In this document: positions 58,501-64,000 of the stretch, in pieces
Numbering within the stretch: the first letter of the stretch is position 1
Layout of the letters: every line of letters begins with the position of its first letter
Assembly (NCBI RefSeq): GCF_024612015.1
Contig: NZ_CP102512.1
Coordinates: 7,688,001-7,752,000, forward strand
DNA: 64,000 nt
Source of the DNA: Streptomyces sp. CA-210063
GTDB taxonomy: Bacteria > Actinomycetota > Actinomycetes > Streptomycetales > Streptomycetaceae
Reading direction: 5' to 3'
Position numbers and translations under genes: made by a program
The notes under the pieces: generated by a model
The model's database searches: none
What the model saw: the letters and a program-made list of their open reading frames with translations, nothing else
What the model was told of the DNA's origin: nothing

Positions 58501-60989
58501 CCTCCCGCACCGGCTCGATCGCCGTGAAGGACGGCGCGCTGACCAGCACCGACGAGCGCTGGCTCCGCCTCACCAAGTCGGCCCTCACCGACGCCCAGAA
58601 GGCGAAGTTCCCGCATCTGAAGGCGTACACCGCCTGGACCGTCGACCCGCGCGACCGCGACCGGGTCCGCGAGGCACTGCGCGGCCAGCTCGTCGCCTCC
58701 CAGCGCGCGGCGAGCGGGGCGGTGCTCGCGGCGACGGGTGTGCAGATCGCCGGTGTGCTCGACGATCTGTACGGCGAGGACGCGGCGGACGCGGACCTCG
58801 GCCCGACCTTCCGCGACGGCCGTCCCACACTCGCCGTCTGGGCGCCCACCGCCCAGCAGGTCTCCCTCGACCTCGACGGCCGCCGTGTCGCCATGAAGCG
58901 GAACGACACCACCGGCGTCTGGTCCGTCACCGGTGGGAAGTCCTGGCGGAACAAGGCCTACCGGTACGTCGTGAAGGTGTGGGCGCCGAGCGTCGGCAAG
59001 GTCGTCACCAACAAGGTCACCGACCCGTACTCCGTCGCTCTGACCGCCGACTCCGAGCGCAGCCTGGTCGTCGACCTGGGGGACACGTCCCTGGCGCCGA
59101 GCGGCTGGTCGTCGTACACCAAGCCCAAGGCCGTGCCGCTCAAGGACGCGCAGATCCAGGAGTTGCACGTCCGGGACTTCTCGATCGACGACACGACCGT
59201 GCCGGCGAAGGACAAGGGCACGTACCTCGCCTTCACCGACCAGGGGAGCGACGGCTCGAAGCATCTGCGGGAGCTGGCGGAAGCGGGGACGTCGTACGTG
59301 CATCTCCTCCCCGTCGCCGACATCGCCACCATCCCCGAGAGGAAGTCGGACCAGGCGACCGTCGACTGCGACCTGGGCTCGTACGCCGCCGACTCCGAGA
59401 AGCAGCAGGAGTGCGTGGCCAAGGCCGCGGCGAAGGACGGGTTCAACTGGGGGTACGACCCCTACCACTACACGGTTCCGGAGGGTTCGTACGCGACCGA
59501 TCCGGACGGGACGCGGCGGACGGTCGAGTTCCGGAAAATGGTGAAGGCGCTCAACGACGACGGTCTCGGAGTCGTGCTGGACGTGGTCTACAACCACACC
59601 CCGGCGAGCGGTCAGGCCGACAAGAGCGTCCTCGACAAGGTGGTCCCCGGCTACTACCACCGGCTCCTCGCCGATGGTTCGGTCGCCACCTCCACCTGCT
59701 GCGCCAACACCGCGCCCGAGAACACCATGATGGGCAAGCTGGTCGTCGATTCCATGGTCACCTGGGCCAAGGAGTACAAGGTCGACGGGTTCCGCTTCGA
59801 CCTCATGGGGCACCACCCGAAGGCCAACATCCTGGCGGTACGGAAGGCCCTCGACGGACTGACCCCCGCCAAGGACGGCGTCGACGGGAAGAAGATCATC
59901 CTGTACGGGGAGGGCTGGAACTTCGGCGAGGTCGCCGACGACGCGCGCTTCACGCAGGCCACACAGAAGAACATGGCCGGGACGGGCATCGCGACCTTCT
60001 CCGACCGGGCCCGTGACGCCGTACGCGGCGGCGGTCCGTTCGACGAGGACCCGGGTGTCCAGGGCTTCGCGTCCGGTCTGTACACCGACCCCAACTCGTC
60101 GGCGAACAACGGCACTTCGGCCGAGCAGAAGGCCCGCCTGCTGCACTACCAGGACCTCATCAAGGTCGGCCTGAGCGGCAACCTCGCCGACTACCGGTTC
60201 ACCGACACGGGCGGCACGGAGGTCAAGGGCTCCGAGGTCGACTACAACGGGGTCGCCGCCGGATACGCGGACGCCCCCGGCGACGCCCTCGCCTACGTCG
60301 ACGCCCACGACAACGAGTCCCTGTTCGACGCGCTGGCCTTCAAGTCGCCGAAGTCGACGAGCGCGGTCGACCGGGCCCGTATGCAGGTCCTCGCCATGGC
60401 GACGGCCGCTCTCTCGCAGGGCCCGGCCCTCTCCCAGACGGGCACCGACCTGCTGCGCTCCAAGTCCCTCGACCGGAACTCGTACGACAGCGGCGACTGG
60501 TTCAACGCGATCCACTGGGACTGCCGGGACGGCAACGGCTTCGGGCGCGGACTGCCGATCGCGGCCGACAACCAGTCCAAGTGGCCCTACGCCAAGCCGT
60601 TGTTGACCTCGGTCGGGGTCGGATGTGAGCAGATCGAGGGGGCCTCGGCGGCGTACCGGGATCTGTTGAGGATCCGTACGACGGAGGACGTGTTCTCCCT
60701 CGACACGGCCGGGCAGGTGCAGTCGACACTGTCCTTCCCGCTGTCCGGGACGGACGAGACGCCCGGTGTGATCACCATGGAGCTCGGCGACCTGGTCGTC
60801 GTCTTCAACTCCACCCCCGAGAACCGGAACCAGACGGTGGAGGACCTGGCCGGGACGGCATATGCGCTGCATCCGGTGCAGGCGGCGGGTGCGGACTCTA
60901 CCGTCAAGAACGCGTCGTACGAAGCGGAATCGGGGACGTTCGTCGTTCCGGGGCGGACCGTGGCGGTATTCGCACGATCGGACCGGTAG
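55539..60989 (+). CDS. pulA: Giant secreted amylopullulanase (two GH13 domains)
   Basis: This 1816-residue protein starts at a GTG with AAGGAG seven bases upstream. It has an Arg-rich (Tat-like) signal region, then a first GH13 domain with Asp330 ([10 protein letters not shown]), Glu364 (MFGEVYSAD) and Asp435 (FLGNHDMGR). Two CBM41/PUD modules follow, beginning [20 protein letters not shown] and [24 protein letters not shown]48-like region contains [20 protein letters not shown]. The second GH13 (pullulanase type) has Asp1421 ([11 protein letters not shown]), Glu1458 (LYGEGWNFG) and Asp1591 (YVDAHDNES). It should cut both alpha-1,4 and alpha-1,6 bonds. Confidence 0.95.
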   Translation: MIPRWPTPSRRRTARTARTAHAGRAAAVSAVTVTALTAALVQPLAAGAATPPAPPSDAKLAKTAARHDLTREQFYFVLPDRFANGDKANDEGGLTGSRLATGYDPTDKGFYQGGDLKGLTQRLDYIKGLGTTSIWLAPLFKNQPVQGEGENASAGYHGYWITDFTQVDPHFGTNRDLETLISKAHAKGMKVFFDVITNHTADVVDYEEKSYDYLSKGAFPYLTKDGKPFDDADHADAGEATGFPAVDGDSFPRTPVVPAAEKNVKVPAWLNDPTMYHNRGDSTWAGESATYGDFVGLDDLWTERPEVVEGMEKIYEKWVRDFDIDGFRIDTVKHVNTEFWTQWATALDAYAAKKGRDDFFMFGEVYSADTSVTSPYVTRGRLDSTLDFPFQDAARAYASQGGSAKRLASVFGDDYKYTTDKANAYEQVTFLGNHDMGRIGTFLKQDNPKATDAELFAKDRLANELMFLSRGNPVVYYGDEQGFTGAGGDKDARQTLFASKVADYLDDDQLGTDRTHADDAYDTRAPLYRQISALAKLRKANPALADGVQTERHAADGAGIYAFSRTDAKTGTEYVVAFNNAGEAKTAAFATGSAGMSFQGIYGTTAHVKSDADRKVTVTVPAGSAIVLKAAGKLAEPATEPSLTFKAPATGATGTVEIGADVDGGQLNRVVFAAQVGNGRWQTLGSADHAPYKVTQTIGEEVPAGTALRYKAVVIDRTGRTASATAASTTGTPPAPEVPTASSRDYAIVHYKRADGDYTDWRLYAWGDIAEGEETTWPNGHDFIGRDAYGAFAYVKLKPGASNVSYLVIDKDGDKDVSADRSIDVTKTGEIWVEQGKEAVLTERPAYPEQDKTKAVLHYHRADGNHDGWGLHVWSGAANPTDWSKPLEPVRTDAYGAVFEVPLTEGATSLSYIIHKGDEKDLPADQALDLKANGHEVWLLSGQEKYLLPQPAGSAAALDLTTSKAVWIDRNTLVWNGDDTAASTQLLSSRTGSIAVKDGALTSTDERWLRLTKSALTDAQKAKFPHLKAYTAWTVDPRDRDRVREALRGQLVASQRAASGAVLAATGVQIAGVLDDLYGEDAADADLGPTFRDGRPTLAVWAPTAQQVSLDLDGRRVAMKRNDTTGVWSVTGGKSWRNKAYRYVVKVWAPSVGKVVTNKVTDPYSVALTADSERSLVVDLGDTSLAPSGWSSYTKPKAVPLKDAQIQELHVRDFSIDDTTVPAKDKGTYLAFTDQGSDGSKHLRELAEAGTSYVHLLPVADIATIPERKSDQATVDCDLGSYAADSEKQQECVAKAAAKDGFNWGYDPYHYTVPEGSYATDPDGTRRTVEFRKMVKALNDDGLGVVLDVVYNHTPASGQADKSVLDKVVPGYYHRLLADGSVATSTCCANTAPENTMMGKLVVDSMVTWAKEYKVDGFRFDLMGHHPKANILAVRKALDGLTPAKDGVDGKKIILYGEGWNFGEVADDARFTQATQKNMAGTGIATFSDRARDAVRGGGPFDEDPGVQGFASGLYTDPNSSANNGTSAEQKARLLHYQDLIKVGLSGNLADYRFTDTGGTEVKGSEVDYNGVAAGYADAPGDALAYVDAHDNESLFDALAFKSPKSTSAVDRARMQVLAMATAALSQGPALSQTGTDLLRSKSLDRNSYDSGDWFNAIHWDCRDGNGFGRGLPIAADNQSKWPYAKPLLTSVGVGCEQIEGASAAYRDLLRIRTTEDVFSLDTAGQVQSTLSFPLSGTDETPGVITMELGDLVVVFNSTPENRNQTVEDLAGTAYALHPVQAAGADSTVKNASYEAESGTFVVPGRTVAVFARSDR

Positions 60990-61077
60990 GGCGCTACTTT
61001 GGGGGGCGCAGGTGGAGAGGACCTGCGCCACCCGAGCCTCAGTGACGGCACCCGGCAGCCACGATCGCGAGAGCCCT

Positions 61078-62694
61078 ATGAGCCTGATGGCCGACGAAGC
61101 AAGCACCATGGTGCTGGTGGTCGACGACGCGGCCACCAGCCGCTACGCGATGGGCGCGGTGCTACGCCGGGCCGGGCACAGCGTCGTCCCCGTCGCCAGC
61201 GCCGGCGAGGCGCTCGCCGAACTCGACCTGCGGCTCCGCTCCGGCGCCCTGCCCGATGTGGCCCTCGTCGATGTCGGCCTGCCCGACATGAGCGGCTTCG
61301 AACTCTGCCGCCGCCTCAAGTCCCAGCCCCCGATGGCCGCCCTCCCCGTCGTCCACTTCTCCGCCGCGGCCGTCGCCCCCAGCGACCGCTGCCGGGGGCT
61401 GGACGCGGGCGGCGAGGCCTATCTGACGGTGCCCGCCGAGCCGGAGGAGATCCAGGCGGTCGTCCGCGCGGCCGTGCGCGGCGCCAGGATGCGCACCGGC
61501 GCCGAGGTCCTCGTGCAACGGCTCACGCTGCTGTCCGAGACCATCGTCGACGTCCAGGCCGCCCGCACCCTGGAGGAGCTGGCCGGGGCCGCCGCCGAGG
61601 GGGCCGCCCGGCTCACCCGGTCGCCCGCCGCCGTGTTCGTACTCGGCGAGGACGGCCACCTCTACAGCGGCACCTCCCGCGCCAGGGCCCGCACCACCCT
61701 CCCCGACGCCGCCGCGCGCGAGACCGTGGCCCGGCTTCTGCGCCGGATCACCGACGGCAACCCCGGGCCGCACGACACCGTCGTCCCCGCGCCCCTGTGG
61801 CCCGCGGGCTTCTTCCGGCCCGGTGTCACCGAGGACGCCCACCTGGTCCTGGCCCGCACCGAGAGCGGCACGCCCGTCTGCGTCGCCACGCCCCTGCGCG
61901 GTGTCCGCTCCATGACCTCCGACACCACGGGCCTGGTCGCCCGCCTCGCCCAGGCCACCGCCCTGGCCGCGCAGCCCCTGCTCATGTACCAGGTCGAGCG
62001 CCATGTCGCGCTCACCCTCCAGCACAGCTTCCTGCCCAAGCGGGTGCCCGAGTTCCCCGGCCTCGAAGTGGTCGTCCGGTACGTCCCCGCGTCCCGCCAG
62101 ACCGAGATCGGCGGCGACTTCTACGCGGCCCTGTCCACCCCCCGCGGCGTCCTCACCGCCGTCGGCGACGTCGTCGGGCACTCGCTGGAGGCGGCCACCG
62201 TGATGGTCGAGATCCGGCACGCCCTGCGCGCCTACTGCGTGGAGCAGTCGGACCCCGCGGCGCTCGCACAGCGGCTCGACGGGATGCTCCAGCACTACCA
62301 TCCCGACGTCACCGCGACCGTCTGTCTGGCCCTCGTCGAACCGGACAGCGGGCGTGTACGGGTCGCCAACGCGGGCCATATCCCGCCGCTGATCGTCCGT
62401 GAGTCCGGCGAGGCCGAGTATGTGAAGGCCGCCGGGCCGCTCCTCGGGCTCGGCCTCGAACGGCCCGAGCCCACGGAGGTGGTGCTGTGGCCGACCGATC
62501 GGCTCCTCATGGTCACGGACGGGCTCGTCGAGACCCGGGGCATCGATCTCTCGCTCTCCCTGGAGCAACTGCGGGCCGCCGCGGCGGACGCTCCGGCCGG
62601 GACGGTCGCGTTGTGCGACACGTTGCTGCACTGCTTCGGGCGGGACCGGGAGGACGACATCGCCATGCTGGCGTTGCGTCTGCGGTTAGGGTGA
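61078..62694 (+). CDS. Response-regulator receiver coupled to GAF-like and SpoIIE/PP2C phosphatase domain
   Basis: This 538-residue protein has a receiver (about 10-130) beginning MVLVVDDAATSRYAMGAVLR with phospho-acceptor Asp in VALVDVGLPDMSGFELCRRL. A middle sensor-like part with AVFVLGEDGHLYSGTSRARA follows. The SpoIIE phosphatase has EIGGDFYAAL, VGDVVGHSLEAATVMVEIRH, NAGHIPPLI, VTDGLVETRGI and DDIAMLAL, which hold the metal-binding aspartates. Such RsbU-like proteins dephosphorylate anti-anti-sigma factors. No anti-sigma partner gene is adjacent. The next gene starts 5 bp later. Confidence 0.92.
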   Translation: MSLMADEASTMVLVVDDAATSRYAMGAVLRRAGHSVVPVASAGEALAELDLRLRSGALPDVALVDVGLPDMSGFELCRRLKSQPPMAALPVVHFSAAAVAPSDRCRGLDAGGEAYLTVPAEPEEIQAVVRAAVRGARMRTGAEVLVQRLTLLSETIVDVQAARTLEELAGAAAEGAARLTRSPAAVFVLGEDGHLYSGTSRARARTTLPDAAARETVARLLRRITDGNPGPHDTVVPAPLWPAGFFRPGVTEDAHLVLARTESGTPVCVATPLRGVRSMTSDTTGLVARLAQATALAAQPLLMYQVERHVALTLQHSFLPKRVPEFPGLEVVVRYVPASRQTEIGGDFYAALSTPRGVLTAVGDVVGHSLEAATVMVEIRHALRAYCVEQSDPAALAQRLDGMLQHYHPDVTATVCLALVEPDSGRVRVANAGHIPPLIVRESGEAEYVKAAGPLLGLGLERPEPTEVVLWPTDRLLMVTDGLVETRGIDLSLSLEQLRAAAADAPAGTVALCDTLLHCFGRDREDDIAMLALRLRLG

Positions 62695-62698
62695 CCTC

Positions 62699-63055
62699 AT
62701 GCCGCAGATCACTGTTGACTACTCCGCCGTACTCTCCGAGGGCTTCGACCGGCCCGCCTTCGCCAAGGCCCTGCACGAAGAGGTCGTACGCACCGCCGCC
62801 GCCAAGCCGGAGGCCTGCAAGACGCAGTTCCGGGCGACCGAGGACACGACGGTCGGGCCGGACACGGACGGCCACGGGATCGTGCATGTCACGCTCGGGC
62901 TGCTCGCGGGGCGGACCGACGAGACCAAGGTGACGTTGACGGAGAACGTGCTGGGGTTGCTTCGGGAGTATGTGAAGCCTTCGGCGGGGCTGGCGTTTCA
63001 TGCGTCGGCGGAGGTGCGGGACCTTGATCCTTCGTACCGGAAGTTCGAGATCTAG
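62699..63055 (+). CDS. 5-carboxymethyl-2-hydroxymuconate isomerase-like protein
   Basis: This 118-residue protein begins MPQITVDYSAVLSEGFDRPA and contains FRATEDTTVGPDTDGHGIVH, VTLGLLAGRTDETKVTLTEN and ASAEVRDLDPSYRKFEI. This matches the CHMI/HpcD branch of the tautomerase superfamily, where the N-terminal Pro after Met removal is the catalytic base; Pro2 is present. Members usually act in homoprotocatechuate degradation, but no such genes are nearby, so the natural substrate is open. It follows the SpoIIE-like gene by 4 bp and is probably co-transcribed. Confidence 0.85.
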   Translation: MPQITVDYSAVLSEGFDRPAFAKALHEEVVRTAAAKPEACKTQFRATEDTTVGPDTDGHGIVHVTLGLLAGRTDETKVTLTENVLGLLREYVKPSAGLAFHASAEVRDLDPSYRKFEI

Positions 63056-63080
63056 GCGCCGTCGGGGCTGCTGAGGGGGT

Positions 63081-63150
63081 CGGCTGCGGGAGCGTCGTGG
63101 TTGTTCGCGCCCACGCGGCGGAGCCGCAAATCGACTCAGCCCCGCGCCCT
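63081..63150. repeat. Diverged dispersed Streptomyces repeat
   Basis: GTTCGCGCCCACGCGGCGGA, GCCGCAAATCGACTCAGCCC and CGCGCCC resemble another common version of the repeat family seen at 14.7, 19.5 and 49.3 kb. It lies between two convergent genes and can fold, so it may serve as terminator. Confidence 0.55.
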
Positions 63151-63845
63151 TAGAGGCCGTGCCCCAAAGTTACTAGGCGCCCCGCCAGGTCGCTGAACGG
63201 GCCGTCCTTCGGCTCGGCGGCGAGCATTGTGCGGACCAGGGCCGCCATTTCTTCGTCCTGGGCCGCGCTCACCGCCGCCAGGGCCGCGAAGTCGTGGACG
63301 AGTTGGATCTCCAACTCGTCCCTCGGGACGCGTCGGCCGTCCAGCCAGATCAGGGCCGTCGACTCGGCCAGGGAGATCCAGGAGCGGATGACGAGTTCGA
63401 GGCGGGCTGGTGGGGTCTCGACGTCCAGGTGCGACAGGATTTGGACATAGGCGGCCTGGCGCACGCCGTCGATGAGGGCGTTGGCGCGAGACGATCCGAC
63501 GGCGGGGCCGCCGCGCATCAGGGCGGAGAAACCGGGGCCGTGTTCGTCGACGAAATCGAAGAAGCGGTGCATCACACGGAGCAGGCGGGCACCGAGCGGC
63601 CCCTCGTGGGGTTCCACGAAACGGTCGGCGAGATCGTCGGAGGCACGCTTCAACGCGGCCTCGTACAGGCTGAGTTTGCCCGGGAAGTAGTGGTAGACGA
63701 GCGGGCGTGAGATGCCCGCCGCCGACGCGATCTCATCGATGGAGACCTCGTCGGGAGAGCGCCGGCTGAACACTTCGAGAGCGACCCCGATCAACTGCTG
63801 CCGCCGCTCCTCCACACCCATCCTGCGGCGCTCACCGGTTCTCAT
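63150..63845 (-). CDS. TetR-family transcriptional regulator
   Basis: This 231-residue protein has an HTH of TetR type, VSIDEIASAAGISRPLVYHY, followed by FPGKLSLYEAALKR. The C-terminal domain (GPLGARLLRVMHRFFDFVDE, SWISLAESTALIWLDGRRVP) is of the KstR-like/unclassified group. Its target is not evident: the gene downstream on the left is convergent, and the partial gene on the right is in the same orientation with a 60-bp gap. Autoregulation is usual. Confidence 0.9.
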   Translation of the reverse strand: MRTGERRRMGVEERRQQLIGVALEVFSRRSPDEVSIDEIASAAGISRPLVYHYFPGKLSLYEAALKRASDDLADRFVEPHEGPLGARLLRVMHRFFDFVDEHGPGFSALMRGGPAVGSSRANALIDGVRQAAYVQILSHLDVETPPARLELVIRSWISLAESTALIWLDGRRVPRDELEIQLVHDFAALAAVSAAQDEEMAALVRTMLAAEPKDGPFSDLAGRLVTLGHGL

Positions 63846-63905
63846 GCGAACACCTTACCGATTGATTCCAGCCTGTCAGGGGCTGGATCGCGGGTAGGTG
63901 TTCGA

Positions 63906-64000
63906 TCACTGGGCCGACTGAAGCCCCTCGATCTCCCGGCCGTTCGCCAGCGTGCCCTTCAACTCCGCCTGGGCGCCCTCTTCGGCCGGTACGGCGAGGA
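63906..64000 (-). CDS. C-terminus of an unknown protein (cut by the right edge)
   Basis: The minus strand is open from the edge to a TGA at 63906 and ends LANGREIEGLQSAQ. Only about 30 residues are visible (AVPAEEGAQAELKGTL before it), too few to name the family. It is co-directional with the TetR gene and ends 60 bp before its start, so it may be functionally linked to it. Confidence 0.5.
   Translation of the reverse strand, partial: LAVPAEEGAQAELKGTLANGREIEGLQSAQ

Noticed and set aside
55371..61136. A 1921-residue open frame antisense to the pullulanase gene
   Set aside because: It is the GC-rich shadow of the real gene: low-complexity Gly/Val/Arg/Asp composition, no domains, and the plus strand has complete GH13 motifs.
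1..64000. tRNA or rRNA genes
   Set aside because: I found no cloverleaf with TTCGANNC-type T-loop and no rRNA stretches on reading both strands.

Overview
The window is chromosomal DNA of a high-GC actinomycete, almost certainly a Streptomyces. Third-codon GC is extreme, GTG and TTG starts are common, several 4-bp ATGA/GTGA/TTGA gene overlaps occur, and the gene families (GlnE and GlnA2, NsrR with Hmp, MalR-MalEFG-AglA, SARP/BTAD regulator, DrrAB-type exporter, SpoIIE phosphatase, F420 reductase) are typical of the genus. From memory, the order panB - nadE - glnA2 - glnE - malR/malEFG/aglA - amylase/pullulanase matches the S. coelicolor core segment around SCO2226-SCO2256. I could not run a comparison.

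Layout. 1-3.9 kb: a minus-strand lipoprotein, a decayed iron permease (EfeU) joined to IS200/IS605-type debris, then heme ABC transporter genes hmuV and hmuU behind an iron box. 3.9-6.4 kb: three plus-strand genes (ParB-like unknown, PhzF-like, coiled-coil membrane protein). 6.4-13.7 kb: iron-box-controlled heme oxygenase, map, small unknowns, an intracellular-type sialidase, a GNAT protein whose start carries a pure Gly-Ala hexanucleotide repeat, F420:NADPH reductase, and a site-2 protease homologue. 13.9-19.4 kb: a 1170-residue SARP/BTAD-NB-ARC-TPR regulator convergent with drrAB. 19.7-25.7 kb: panB, an MFS pump with its TetR regulator and a clear operator, an EEP-family membrane protein, and a second MFS pump. 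25.8-32.5 kb: nadE, a DUF305/DUF3105 pair, nsrR, hmp with an NsrR-type operator, glnA2. 32.6-38.3 kb: an accessory stretch with unknown genes, a decayed stretch, a VOC protein, a PNPOx-like protein, and an XRE regulator divergent from a four-gene micro-operon whose genes all overlap by 4 bp. 38.4-44.3 kb: glnE, an EamA exporter with a divergent LysR regulator, a PAP2 membrane phosphatase. 44.4-61 kb: the starch/maltodextrin system. 61-64 kb: a response-regulator/SpoIIE phosphatase, a CHMI-like isomerase, a TetR regulator, and the end of another gene.

How the genes work together. (i) Heme and iron: two DmdR/IdeR-like iron boxes sit before hmuU and before the heme oxygenase gene, so heme import and heme cleavage are probably derepressed together under iron limitation. 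(ii) Nitric oxide: NsrR (Fe-S cysteines 91, 97, 103) and flavohemoglobin are convergent, with an 11-1-11 palindrome at the hmp promoter. (iii) Nitrogen: GlnE is the adenylyltransferase of glutamine synthetase, and GlnA2 is a glutamine-synthetase-like enzyme. (iv) Starch: a secreted alpha-amylase and a giant secreted amylopullulanase cut starch and pullulan outside. MalEFG imports maltodextrins (its ATPase, normally MsiK, is not here), AglA hydrolyses them inside, and MalR is the likely repressor. CTTGC/GCAAG and CTTTC motifs recur before malE, the amylase gene and the pullulanase gene.

The most unusual observations are: the efeU / ribbon-helix-helix / tnpB triple junction; dispersed Streptomyces repeats that have become coding sequence inside the SARP regulator and inside glnE; a terminator palindrome containing both stop codons of two convergent genes; the poly(Gly-Ala) start of the GNAT gene; and the uncharacterised XRE plus four-small-protein module.
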